Shown piece by piece: positions 16,734 to 25,391 of a DNA stretch of 64,000 nt. Under the pieces are notes generated by a model. That model ran no database searches. It was not told where the DNA came from and saw only the letters and a list, made by a program, of their open reading frames with translations. This stretch comes from Neobacillus bataviensis (GTDB lineage Bacteria; Bacillota; Bacilli; Bacillales_B; DSM-18226), in the NCBI RefSeq assembly GCF_019969725.1, contig NZ_JAHXYW010000009.1, forward strand, positions 1 to 64,000, in the 5' to 3' direction. Both the position numbers and the translations under genes were made by a program. Numbering within the stretch: position 1 is the stretch's first letter; every line of letters begins with the position of its first letter.

Positions 16734-17477
16734 TTAAAAAATAGCCGGAAGAAATGAAGATTCACCAAAGACATAGAGGATTCCCATGCCTAAACTGTAT
16801 ATCGCTGTAGCAAATGCGAAGCTTCGAAAGGCCATTTTATTCTTGAGAATGCGTGTAAACCCGAAAAAACAAGCCAGGGCCAACAGGGTATGAGAAATCA
16901 ACAAGCCGACGACAAACGCTAGGACCACGATGATCCCATGATCCAAATGACCGACGCTCGAAGCAGCGGTAAACAGCATCAATTGGGTAGGAGTTTCAGC
17001 GCCAATACCGTGAGCGATTCCGATGGCGAAAGAACCGGTACGGGAAACATTGATATTGATGCTGGAATCAAAACCTCGGTATTTCCCGAAATAACGACCG
17101 GTAAGTAGCGCAAACAAATTATAAAAACCTGTAAATAGGATTCTCCATCTACTAACCATGATCATTTCTTGGCTGTTTTTATAAAGAGAAAGCAATAAAA
17201 AGGAGGCCAAAATAATAAGTGTTACTCCAACAACCGGTTCCATCACGTTATCAACCCAAGAGGGTAGTGTGCTCCCGAACAGTACCGCCATTCCTCCAAG
17301 CACAATAATGACGACTTCATGACCCATTGCGTACCAAAAAGCCAAAATAAATCCCTTTTTCTGGTTTTTCTCACCACCTACCAAATCTGTGATGGCTGCG
17401 ATGTGGTCCCAATCAATTCCATGCCGTAATCCCAAGAATACGGAAAGTAATATAAGGCCAAAGATTGCATGATCCAC
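16734..17477 (-). CDS. NiCoT-family nickel/cobalt permease
   Basis: This is a membrane protein of about 247 residues with six to eight predicted helices. It has the nickel/cobalt transporter signature 'LGLRHGIDWDHIAAI' (the HX4DH motif) in its second helix. It resembles HoxN/UreH-type metal importers. The start was set at GTG 17477 because GGGAGG precedes it and it lies one base after the stop of the upstream ATPase gene. A longer frame opens at 17540 but would overlap that gene by 62 bases. Its place next to a presumed nickel enzyme suggests nickel supply. Confidence 0.85.
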   Translation of the reverse strand: MDHAIFGLILLSVFLGLRHGIDWDHIAAITDLVGGEKNQKKGFILAFWYAMGHEVVIIVLGGMAVLFGSTLPSWVDNVMEPVVGVTLIILASFLLLSLYKNSQEMIMVSRWRILFTGFYNLFALLTGRYFGKYRGFDSSININVSRTGSFAIGIAHGIGAETPTQLMLFTAASSVGHLDHGIIVVLAFVVGLLISHTLLALACFFGFTRILKNKMAFRSFAFATAIYSLGMGILYVFGESSFLPAIF

Positions 17478-17478
17478 T

Positions 17479-18333
17479 TTAAAACCTCCCTGTGAAATGT
17501 TCATTTTGGACAAATTCTCTAAGTATTGTTGTAGCTTCATCGACTGTTCGAGGTATAGTACGAAATTTGTGTCTAGGAAGGTTCATAAAGGGAAGTGACA
17601 GCATTGGCAATCGCAAACGCGCTTTTTCCATTAGTTTTTCATCCAGAACCAAAGAAGGTGACCCTTCTGCCAACAGACAGCCTTCGCTTAGAAGAAACAG
17701 ATGATCCGCCCAGTTAGCTGCAAAATCGACATCGTGAGTCAGAACGATTACTGTTTTTCCAATAATGTGTAATCCTTCTAAAAGAGCGTTTATGCTCCTA
17801 TAACCATCTGGGTCCAAGCCGCTAATCGGTTCATCTAAAATCAAAACCTCAGTTTGGGTAACGAGTGCTCGAGCAATACCTAATCTTTTTTTTTGACTCT
17901 TGTTTAAATAACTTAAGGTTTGATACTTCGATTCAAGCATGCCAGCCATCCCTAGAGCCGTCTCTGCCATTTTTATTTTCTCTGCTTTTGGCAGTGATTT
18001 ATTGATGATTCCAGCGGTTACATATTCCCAAACGGTTCGAACAAAAAGGGATGAGCGTAAATCTTGTTCTACAAAACCGATACGTTCACGGAGGAATTTC
18101 TTCGATTTTGATGGTATAGCTTCACCAAACAATCGAATGGATCCGCTCTTTGATAGTGATAAACCACTTAACTGATGGGCGAGTGTTGTTTTTCCTGAGC
18201 GGCTACTCCCCAAAACCACTACTTTACTATTAAATGGCACAGCTCCGGATATATCCGAAAGGCCTCTGTCGCCATTGGGAAAAACATAGGATAGATTATG
18301 AAACTCCAATGCATACATTCTAGGTAACACCAT
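17479..18333 (-). CDS. CbiO-like ABC transporter ATPase
   Basis: The 284-residue ATP-binding subunit has Walker A 'GSSRSGKTT', Q-loop 'GFVEQD', Walker B 'VLILDEP', D-loop 'SGLDPDG' and H-loop 'LTHD'. The signature is degenerate, 'YLNKSQKKRLGIARAL' instead of LSGGQ. The C-terminal about 60 residues, after 'GSPSLVLDEKLMEKARLRLP', resemble those of energy-coupling-factor ATPases such as CbiO. No CbiM/CbiQ membrane partner is encoded beside it. It may work with a transporter elsewhere, or help drive the NiCoT-like neighbour; both are inference. It is in an operon with the permeases, and an alternative ATG six codons in is possible. Confidence 0.8.
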   Translation of the reverse strand: MVLPRMYALEFHNLSYVFPNGDRGLSDISGAVPFNSKVVVLGSSRSGKTTLAHQLSGLSLSKSGSIRLFGEAIPSKSKKFLRERIGFVEQDLRSSLFVRTVWEYVTAGIINKSLPKAEKIKMAETALGMAGMLESKYQTLSYLNKSQKKRLGIARALVTQTEVLILDEPISGLDPDGYRSINALLEGLHIIGKTVIVLTHDVDFAANWADHLFLLSEGCLLAEGSPSLVLDEKLMEKARLRLPMLSLPFMNLPRHKFRTIPRTVDEATTILREFVQNEHFTGRF

Positions 18334-18400
18334 CCTATATAGGAAAAGATCCTTTACTTATTTGTAATACTAAATGTCTCATTAACTACTAAACCCAAAA

Positions 18401-19795
18401 TTATGAATCGGTAGAAATACTTTTCTCCTTACCTTCCACTAACAGGTAATCATCATTCACATCATCAAAATGTAACTTTCGAAGCCGCTGACGAAAGAAT
18501 TTTGTTAAGAAAAGCAGATAGACAAATCCGATTGCCATCCAACTGATTCCTAAAATGAGCGCATGTATATTCAAATAGGACCATAGCCACATGATGAATC
18601 CTGCACCAATAAGCGGAAAAATAAGATAATGAATGGTTTCAGCGAATGAACGCTTACGATTCCTCACATAATAGTGTGCGATGACTGAAAGATTTACAAA
18701 GGTGAACGCAATCAAGGCTCCGAAATTAATAAACGTAATCGCTGTATCCAGGCTTAGTACAATTCCAAATAAGGAAATTAAACTAACAACTAGAATACTA
18801 TTGGATGGCGTTCTAAATCGTGGATGAATAAAGCCGAATATTTTTTTCGGTAAAACCGAATCTCGGCCCATTACATATAACACGCGAGAAACACTCGTAA
18901 CGGAAGAAACCCCCGAAGTAAAGTTCCCGATAATCATGACAGTAATGAATAAAGAGCTAAATAAATTTCCACCGATCATTTTGACAAGTTCGAGTGCTGC
19001 AGAATCAGTGTTTTTGAAATGAAATCCTGGAAAGACAATCTGTGCCAAATAGGATGAACCGATGTAAATAATACCCATGATAAGCATCATCAAAAAGATT
19101 GCTTTTGGAATCGTTTTCTCCGGATGAATGGTTTCCTCCGACAATGTTGTGACGGAATCGAAACCTAGAAAACTAAAGCAGAGAAGTGATGCCCCGGCGA
19201 AGATGACTGAGACTGAAACATTTGAGTTAACAAAGGGATTTATGGATACAAGTGTACCTGTACCCATGCCCCCCAAGACACTTTTGATGGTTAAGATAGC
19301 AAAAACGACAATAAAAAGGACTTGAGCGATAACAAAAATTTTGCTTGTATTTGCGGAGAAGTTAATACCGATTAAACTTATGATGGTTATACCAATATTT
19401 AGGATGATAATCCAAAATGAAAACGGAATGTGTGGAAATTCTGCGCTTAAAAAAACAGCGGACATCAGGCAGGTAATCATCGGCGTTAACAGATAATCTA
19501 ACAAAATGGTCCATCCGATCATGAAACCGGTTTCAGAATTCATCGACCTTTGAGTATAGGTGTACGCCGATCCTGCGATTGGATGAGCCTTTGCCATCTT
19601 TCCATAGCTGACTGCGGTAAAGAGAATTGCCATAAAAGCAATCACATAAGCACCTGCAAGTACGCCTTTTGAGCTCTCTGCTGCAATTCCATAAGTATTA
19701 AAAAATACCATAGGATTATTCCAGGCTAAACCTAAAAAAACAACTTGTAACAATGTAAGAGATCTTCTAAGCGTTGCTTTTTCAGTCAAATTCAT
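18401..19795 (-). CDS. APC-family permease of the guanidine cluster
   Basis: This is a 464-residue transporter with 12 hydrophobic segments. 'LGLAWNNPMVFFNTYG' is the first helix, 'GSAYTYTQRSMNSETGFMIGW' follows helix 2, and 'SFLGFDSVTTLSEETIHPEKTIPKAIF' is the conserved APC loop. Its substrate cannot be read from sequence. The context, a presumed guanidine hydrolase operon under a divergent MerR regulator, suggests import of guanidine or a guanidino/amine compound. It is the first large gene of the operon. Confidence 0.85.
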   Translation of the reverse strand: MNLTEKATLRRSLTLLQVVFLGLAWNNPMVFFNTYGIAAESSKGVLAGAYVIAFMAILFTAVSYGKMAKAHPIAGSAYTYTQRSMNSETGFMIGWTILLDYLLTPMITCLMSAVFLSAEFPHIPFSFWIIILNIGITIISLIGINFSANTSKIFVIAQVLFIVVFAILTIKSVLGGMGTGTLVSINPFVNSNVSVSVIFAGASLLCFSFLGFDSVTTLSEETIHPEKTIPKAIFLMMLIMGIIYIGSSYLAQIVFPGFHFKNTDSAALELVKMIGGNLFSSLFITVMIIGNFTSGVSSVTSVSRVLYVMGRDSVLPKKIFGFIHPRFRTPSNSILVVSLISLFGIVLSLDTAITFINFGALIAFTFVNLSVIAHYYVRNRKRSFAETIHYLIFPLIGAGFIMWLWSYLNIHALILGISWMAIGFVYLLFLTKFFRQRLRKLHFDDVNDDYLLVEGKEKSISTDS

Positions 19796-19815
19796 TCCTC
19801 CCTCGCAATACTCGC

Positions 19816-19938
19816 TTAATTCTGTTTGGGCGTTTGCCCGTAATCATGTTTCTTCTCTTCTTTCCTTGGTTGAATGAACATAATATCTTTTCGATAGCGT
19901 TCGTTTTCTAATAGGAAAACAAATCTACCAAATTTCAC
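19816..19938 (-). CDS. 40-residue small ORF ahead of the permease
   Basis: A GTG at 19938 opens a 40-codon frame, 'MKFGRFVFLLENERYRKDIM' then 'FIQPRKEEKKHDYGQTPKQN', ending 20 bases before the permease start. The strong AAAGGAGGTG lies on top of this GTG, so the true start may instead be the ATG at 19881 (21 residues) or a TTG six bases downstream (a 7-residue peptide). It lies in the leader of the MerR-controlled transcript, so it could be a small protein or a leader peptide. I do not recognise it. Confidence 0.4.
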   Translation of the reverse strand: MKFGRFVFLLENERYRKDIMFIQPRKEEKKHDYGQTPKQN

Positions 19939-19985
19939 CTCCTTTAAATTTACTATTCAGATAAATCTGAACTTAATGTATCATT

Positions 19986-20016
19986 ATGGTAAAGCTTTGT
20001 GTTACACAAAGGTCAA
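19986..20016 (-). promoter_or_regulatory. MerR-type promoter/operator of the guanidine operon
   Basis: On the minus strand TTGACC (20016-20011) and TACCAT (19991-19986) are separated by 19 bases, the overlong spacer typical of MerR-family activated promoters. The spacer region contains the perfect 17-base palindrome CTTTGTG-TTA-CACAAAG (19995-20011). The divergent gene at 20074 encodes the matching regulator type. Confidence 0.75.
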
Positions 20017-20073
20017 TAGGTTTTGTAATGGCATTTTTTATATTTTTTTGTTTCTTTAAAGGGTGGTGTTTGT

Positions 20074-20904
20074 ATGAAAGAAAGGTTAACGATCAGTGAA
20101 ATGGCCAAGTTACGAGGGGTGACGACAGAGACCCTTCGTCATTATGATCGGATTGATTTGTTTAAACCGAACTATGTTGATTCTCAAACTGGTTACCGAT
20201 ATTATTCTATTTTTCAGTACGAGATACTAGGGACGATTAAAGAGCTTCGTCAAATCGGGATGAGTACCGAGGAAATTAAACAGTATTTCAATCAGCGAAA
20301 TTTTAAGAAATCAAGGGATATTCTGAAAGCTAAACATGTCGAACTTGTTTCTAGACTAAAAGAATTATCTGAGCTTGAGGAAAATATTCAAGAAAAAATA
20401 GCGTATTTGGACAGTGTTTTAAGCGAAGAGTCATTTCATGAGATTACCCTTCGTGAAATAAAAAGCCGAAAGTTATTTACGTTAAATGAACATATCAATA
20501 CGAATTTGGAACTTTGTTACAGTATTATAAGATTAGAGACCATGCTGACAGAGAAAGCTCCGATTCTTGCCAGTAATCGTTTGGGCATCATTATCAAGGA
20601 AGCAGACCTTAATGACCGACGTTTTGAGGATCCCTCTGTTATTTTTGTCGTAGCCAAAAACAATGAACAAATTCCAGAAAAGTACTTGAAAATTATTCCT
20701 GAAGGGTTATTTGCATGTATCCGTTATAATGGGGAGTTGTTAAGGAATCGGAGTAAAAGTTTGAATAAAATATTTGCATATCTGGACGAAAAGGGTTACC
20801 GGGTCATGGGGGATGCACTTCAAATCATGCATGTGGATATTACGGTAACGGATAATCCACATGAAGTCATGTTTGAAATACAAGTCCCGATTCAAAAAGC
20901 TTGA
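20074..20904 (+). CDS. MerR-family regulator with C-terminal effector domain
   Basis: The 276-residue activator has a MerR winged helix-turn-helix at its N-terminus, 'LTISEMAKLRGVTTETLRHYDRIDLFKP' and 'TGYRYYSIFQYEILGTIKELRQIGMS'. A long dimerisation helix (about 80-120) and a C-terminal about 150-residue domain of BmrR/GyrI-like layout follow. It lacks the Cys cluster of metal-sensing MerR proteins, so an organic ligand is likely. It is divergent from the permease-GdmH operon, and the 19-bp-spaced promoter with a palindrome lies between them. GGGTGGTG precedes ATG 20074. Confidence 0.9.
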   Translation: MKERLTISEMAKLRGVTTETLRHYDRIDLFKPNYVDSQTGYRYYSIFQYEILGTIKELRQIGMSTEEIKQYFNQRNFKKSRDILKAKHVELVSRLKELSELEENIQEKIAYLDSVLSEESFHEITLREIKSRKLFTLNEHINTNLELCYSIIRLETMLTEKAPILASNRLGIIIKEADLNDRRFEDPSVIFVVAKNNEQIPEKYLKIIPEGLFACIRYNGELLRNRSKSLNKIFAYLDEKGYRVMGDALQIMHVDITVTDNPHEVMFEIQVPIQKA

Positions 20905-21091
20905 AATTTCCGTGTCTAAAAACCCATTTTCCAGCTATAGCGGGGTATTATAAGAGGTGAGGTGAAGAATTCGAGTCGGGTCCTTATTTTTTATTTGTCG
21001 TGACAGGTATTGGCCAAGTTGTATTACTTGAAGCCAATCATGGCTTTAGATATAAAATTAGAATAGGAAATAAATTAGAAAAGGTGAGAAC

Positions 21092-22459
21092 ATGAGTCAA
21101 TTATCCGAGTTGTTATCCAAGCAACATAATCAAAATATCGAGGAATTAAAAGAATGGCTCCGGATTCCAAGCATCAGTTCCTTATCGGAGCATAAAGAGG
21201 ACATTCAAAAAGCAGCTTCATGGATTGCCAATGAATTAGAAGCCATTGGAATGGAACATGTTGAAATAGTCCAGACAAAAGGTCATCCGATTATCTATGC
21301 GGACTGGCTTCATCAGGAAAACGCCCCAACAGTTTTAGTGTACGGCCATTATGACGTTCAACCGGTTGACCCTGTTCATTTATGGGAAACGCCTCCGTTT
21401 GAACCAACGATCCGTGATGAAAAGATTTATGCAAGAGGGGCAACCGATGACAAAGGTCAGACATTCTTACATATCAAAGCAGTCGAAACACTATTGAAAT
21501 TAGAAGGTAAATTACCGGTAAACGTGAAATTTTGCATCGAAGGAGAAGAAGAAATCGGAAGTCCTCATCTTCCGCCGTATTTATCCGAAAATAAAGAGAA
21601 ATTATCGTGTGATGTAGTCGTTATTTCTGATTCTGATATGTGGGACAGAGGCGTCCCTGCCATCACCTATTCTTTAAGAGGTCTTTGTGCACTGGAGCTT
21701 TCCCTTAAAACCGCTAATTCTGATTTGCACTCGGGCATGTTCGGCGGGGGAGTCCAGAATGCCAACCATTTATTGGTACAGCTGCTTTCGACCCTTCATG
21801 ATGCAAACGGAAAAGTAAATGTGGATCATTTTTATGATGATGTCGTGGAACTCTCTGAATTTGAAAAGGAACAGATTAAAGCGTTAGGATTTGATGAAGA
21901 AAAATTGAAAAAATCTTTAGGATTAACAGATTTAACGGGAGGGGAAAACAATTTTCCTTACCCTGAAAAAATCAGTTCCCGGCCAACATTAGAAATAAAC
22001 GGATTATGGGGCGGATTTCAGGGCGAAGGAACAAAAACAGTCATCCCGAACGAAGCCCATGCCAAAATCACCTGCCGTCTTGTCCACAATCAAAACCCTG
22101 AAAAAATTCAGGAATTGATCAAAAAGCATCTTGAGGACCATGCACCAAAGGGATGTACAGTGAAAGTGTCTCTTGGCGATACGGGGAATCCATTCTTAAC
22201 GCCGATCGACAGTCCGATGATTCAAAAAGCGGCTGAAGCTTATGAAACCGTATATGGGAAATCGCCGGTTTACAAAAGAGAAGGTGGTTCGATTCCTATT
22301 GTATCGGATTTTAACCAATCCCTACAGGCTCCTGTTGTCTTAATGGGATTCGGTTTGCCAGATGAAAATCTTCATGCTCCAAACGAACACTTTAATTTGG
22401 AAAACTTTGATAAAGGTATCTTAACCATTTGTACCTTTTTAAAACTTCTTAAAAAGTAA
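21092..22459 (+). CDS. M20-family dipeptidase
   Basis: The 455-residue metallopeptidase is of the M20/CNDP-like type. Zinc-site motifs are visible: 'VYGHYDVQPVDP' (first His and Asp), 'RGATDDKGQ' (bridging Asp), 'EGEEEIGSP' (catalytic and metal Glu) and 'VISDSD'. The dimerisation-domain segment 'LHSGMFGGGVQNA' and the closing 'HAPNEHFNLENF' His are also present. It probably hydrolyses dipeptides in the cytoplasm. It is monocistronic and followed by a terminator. The 187 bases before it show nothing beyond the ribosome binding site. Confidence 0.92.
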   Translation: MSQLSELLSKQHNQNIEELKEWLRIPSISSLSEHKEDIQKAASWIANELEAIGMEHVEIVQTKGHPIIYADWLHQENAPTVLVYGHYDVQPVDPVHLWETPPFEPTIRDEKIYARGATDDKGQTFLHIKAVETLLKLEGKLPVNVKFCIEGEEEIGSPHLPPYLSENKEKLSCDVVVISDSDMWDRGVPAITYSLRGLCALELSLKTANSDLHSGMFGGGVQNANHLLVQLLSTLHDANGKVNVDHFYDDVVELSEFEKEQIKALGFDEEKLKKSLGLTDLTGGENNFPYPEKISSRPTLEINGLWGGFQGEGTKTVIPNEAHAKITCRLVHNQNPEKIQELIKKHLEDHAPKGCTVKVSLGDTGNPFLTPIDSPMIQKAAEAYETVYGKSPVYKREGGSIPIVSDFNQSLQAPVVLMGFGLPDENLHAPNEHFNLENFDKGILTICTFLKLLKK

Positions 22460-22521
22460 AATAGGGCTTGTCACAACTACTAATGCGGTATTGTTGGCAT
22501 GTTCATTTTATAATTATTATT

Positions 22522-22567
22522 GGAGCCAGGTAAAATCCGCATGTTGGATAGCACCCGGCTTTTTTCT
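22522..22567 (+). terminator. terminator after the dipeptidase
   Basis: AGCCAGGT pairs with ACCCGGCT (one mismatch) around a 23-base loop, followed by six T. Confidence 0.6.
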
Positions 22568-22598
22568 TTTGTGGATTTCCTCTACCACTTTAAATCCA

Positions 22599-22660
22599 GA
22601 GGGACGGTTCTCGTGGTCAAATGATTTTAAATTTCAGACCACAGGAACCGTCCCCATGGC
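22599..22660. repeat. REP-like palindrome, copy 2
   Basis: Arms GAGGGACGGTTCTCGTGGTC and GACCACAGGAACCGTCCCC are nearly perfect inverted repeats. They match the arms at 15401-15465, while the 18-base middle is unrelated. The element fills most of the gap between the dipeptidase terminator and the ger operon. Confidence 0.7.
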
Positions 22661-22799
22661 TTTTTTTATTTCACGAAAATGGCAATTACCAATGCATTGA
22701 AATCTCAAACCTTGGGAAAATAAGCCATATGATAATTACTATCTTTACGCTAAATAATCAAACTAAGGGAAATTCCTAAAAGATAGTTGGTGAGAAGAG

Positions 22800-24293
22800 A
22801 TGCCTTTAAAGGACGCAAAACGGGCAGATAGTCATAAGACGATTCAAGAGGTTTATCAGCAGGCAAAGAAGTCAAGCGATTTTTTTCAATTTTCTCCCTT
22901 TCAGAGGGAGGATTCACTGCTTATCAGTTATTACAAATCTATGGTAGATGCTAAAGCGATAAATGAGCATTTACTTCCAGTAATTAAAGAGAATGGTAAA
23001 AAAGTTAAGTCGCTCCAAGAATTGGAACAAATCATCCCCTTTGAAGAGATTGAATATTCAAAAGACCCAAACGACATTGAAAAAAAGCTAATTAAGGGAT
23101 ATATCACAATTCAATTAAAAGATCTTAGAGAGTTGCTTATCATAAATATTCAAAACGAGGAACTTGGATATAGAAAAAACAATGAAACCGAAAATGAATT
23201 TAGTGTTATTGGCCCGAAAATCGGTTTTATCGAAAACATCAATGTCAATATCCATTTGCTAAGAAAAAAAATTGCAGTTCCGGAATTAGTTTTTGAAGAA
23301 ATGAAACTGGGCACTCTATCGAAAACAGAAATAGCTGTTGCCTATATTGAAGGGGTAACAAACCCGCAATATGTCGAAACTGTCAGGCAACGTATAAAGG
23401 ATATTGACTTTGATGTCATCTTTGACAGTTCACAAATTGAACAGATTTTTTCGGATAATTCTAACTCTCCATTTCCGCTATTTTTATCAACTGAGAGAAT
23501 CGATCGAGTCGTATATGCCATGATATCAGGGCAAGTTGCTATATTTGCGAACGGTTCACCATATATAGTGACAGGACCATCTACTTTATTAGATTTTTTT
23601 ATATCACCCGAAGATTACTATCTGACATGGATATTAGGTTCTTTTTTTAGGATTATTAGAATTTTAGGTGTTATTTTTTCCATGTTTTCTACTTCGTTAT
23701 ATGTAGCCATACTGACCTTTCACTATGAGGTAATACCAGGAGATTTGCTTCAACCATTAATTAGCTCGAGGGCACATGTTCCATTTCCTCCCTTCTTGGA
23801 AGCAATATTCCTAGAAATAACAATTGAACTATTACGTGAGGCAGGAGCAAGGCTCCCTACGAAGATTGGACAGACGCTGGGAATAGTTGGGGGCATTGTC
23901 ATTGGACAAGCTTCGGTTGAAGCAGCTTTAACGAGTAATATCCTACTGATTATTGTCTCATTATCCGCTCTGGCTTCCTTTACCACTCCTATATTTAAGA
24001 TGTCTAATGCAATCCGTCTTCTGAGGTTCCCGTTAATTATACTAGCAGCTTTATTTGGCGGATTTGGCATTGCAATTGGATTTGTGCTTCTTCTTAGTCA
24101 CCTATTAAAATTAACGTCATTAGGGAACCCCTATATGGTTCCTCTTTATCCTTTTAGATTAAATAGCTTCAGAGATAGTTTTATTCGTTCTTCCTACAAG
24201 AACACAACCAATCGGAGTCCTTTTTTAAGACCTCTTTCTCTTGTCAGATATAAACCTAAAGAAAATAAGGATGATTCTAATGAATGGGCCTAA
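22800..24293 (+). CDS. spore germination protein, GerA subunit
   Basis: This is the A subunit of a GerA-type germinant receptor, 497 residues. The N-terminal soluble domain (about 1-260) contains 'VAYIEGVTNPQYVETVRQRI' and 'FPLFLSTERIDRVVYAMISGQVAIFANGSPYIVTGP'. The membrane domain contains 'VPFPPFLEAIFLEITIELLREAGARLPTKIGQTLGIVGGIVIGQASVEA', the family hallmark. It acts in the inner spore membrane as part of a nutrient-gated channel. The following GerC gene overlaps its end by 14 bases. Confidence 0.95.
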   Translation: MPLKDAKRADSHKTIQEVYQQAKKSSDFFQFSPFQREDSLLISYYKSMVDAKAINEHLLPVIKENGKKVKSLQELEQIIPFEEIEYSKDPNDIEKKLIKGYITIQLKDLRELLIINIQNEELGYRKNNETENEFSVIGPKIGFIENINVNIHLLRKKIAVPELVFEEMKLGTLSKTEIAVAYIEGVTNPQYVETVRQRIKDIDFDVIFDSSQIEQIFSDNSNSPFPLFLSTERIDRVVYAMISGQVAIFANGSPYIVTGPSTLLDFFISPEDYYLTWILGSFFRIIRILGVIFSMFSTSLYVAILTFHYEVIPGDLLQPLISSRAHVPFPPFLEAIFLEITIELLREAGARLPTKIGQTLGIVGGIVIGQASVEAALTSNILLIIVSLSALASFTTPIFKMSNAIRLLRFPLIILAALFGGFGIAIGFVLLLSHLLKLTSLGNPYMVPLYPFRLNSFRDSFIRSSYKNTTNRSPFLRPLSLVRYKPKENKDDSNEWA

Positions 24294-25380
24294 AGGAAAA
24301 TTGCTTTTGACTTCCTTTTCTGTTTTATTAACTTTATCTGCTTGTAATAATCCTAATAATAAGACAATTGATGATATACAAATTCCTGCTGTTTTAGGAT
24401 TAGATAAAGGAAAGGATCGTTATATAGGAACCGTACTTTATACTGACTATACAAAAGAGGAGGAGCAGGGAGAAGCTACAACCTTAACAGGTAAAGGAAT
24501 GAATACAAGGACAATCCTGAAAGAGATCGATGAGCAGTCTTCAAAACCTGTTGAAATCGGAAAATTAAGTTTATTGGTATTCGGCAAGGAATTAGCCGAA
24601 GATGGGATCGCCTATTTTGTAAAGACCATTTGCAGGGACCCGTTAATTGGCAGCAATATGTTTGTGGCTGTTACCGACGGTAAATCAGGTGAGTTATTAA
24701 AAAATAATAACAGCAACAGTAGTGACCATATCGTTAACCTAATTGAGCATAGATATGAGAAGGATGAATTACCTCTACCGAATATGCATAGTTTTTTATT
24801 TGATTATTATGGTGAAGGAAGAGATAATGCCATTCCTCTTTTAAGGGTAAACTCCAGGGGCAAAATAACCACTGAGGGATTAGCGGTATTTAAAAAAGAT
24901 AAACAAATTACAGCACTCAATAAAAAAGAGACGTTCATATATAAATTACTAAGAGGGGAAATGATGAGGGGAGAAAGTGTATTTAACATCAAGAATGAAG
25001 GAAAAGAAGGAACAATTGTCTTTACCGTTTTATACGGGGAGAATAGAAAACGATTCAAAAGTAATCCATCGGTACCAAAGGTTCACTTTCATATGGATTT
25101 ACAAGGTATGGTGAAGGATTACCCAACTTGGTTAGACCTAAGAAGAGATAAAAAAAAATATTTGTTAAAAAAACAATTGGAAGAACAAGTGGAACAAGAA
25201 TGTAAAAAGCTTCTTCATAAACTGACGGCCAATAAAGTAGATCCACTTGGTATAGGTGATTTGGTAAGAGCCAACTCTAGAGATTGGAATGAGAAAGAAT
25301 TTTATGAAAAGATATATCCAAATGTTCAATATGATATTGACCTAAATATCGAATTAACTCGGGCAGGGATAGGGGAGTAA
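24280..25380 (+). CDS. spore germination lipoprotein, GerC subunit
   Basis: This is the GerC-type lipoprotein of the receptor, about 366 residues. The N-terminal signal peptide 'LLLTSFSVLLTLSACNN' ends in a lipobox (LSAC). The GerC body follows, with 'VLGLDKGKDRY', 'LSLLVFGKELAEDGIAYFVKTICRDPLIGSNMFVAVTDGKSGELL' and the C-terminal 'CKKLLHKLTANKVDPLGIGDLVRANSRDWN'. The start was placed at ATG 24280, nine bases after AAGGA. The operon order is A-C-B rather than the commoner A-B-C. Confidence 0.93.
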   Translation: MNGPKGKLLLTSFSVLLTLSACNNPNNKTIDDIQIPAVLGLDKGKDRYIGTVLYTDYTKEEEQGEATTLTGKGMNTRTILKEIDEQSSKPVEIGKLSLLVFGKELAEDGIAYFVKTICRDPLIGSNMFVAVTDGKSGELLKNNNSNSSDHIVNLIEHRYEKDELPLPNMHSFLFDYYGEGRDNAIPLLRVNSRGKITTEGLAVFKKDKQITALNKKETFIYKLLRGEMMRGESVFNIKNEGKEGTIVFTVLYGENRKRFKSNPSVPKVHFHMDLQGMVKDYPTWLDLRRDKKKYLLKKQLEEQVEQECKKLLHKLTANKVDPLGIGDLVRANSRDWNEKEFYEKIYPNVQYDIDLNIELTRAGIGE

Positions 25381-25391
25381 GGTGATGGATT

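Noticed and set aside
19796..20073. Guanidine riboswitch upstream of the permease operon
   Set aside because: The conserved ykkC core words and the paired ACGR loops of mini-ykkC were not found. The only hairpin, GGGC-AAAC-GCCC, lies inside a small ORF and has the wrong loop.
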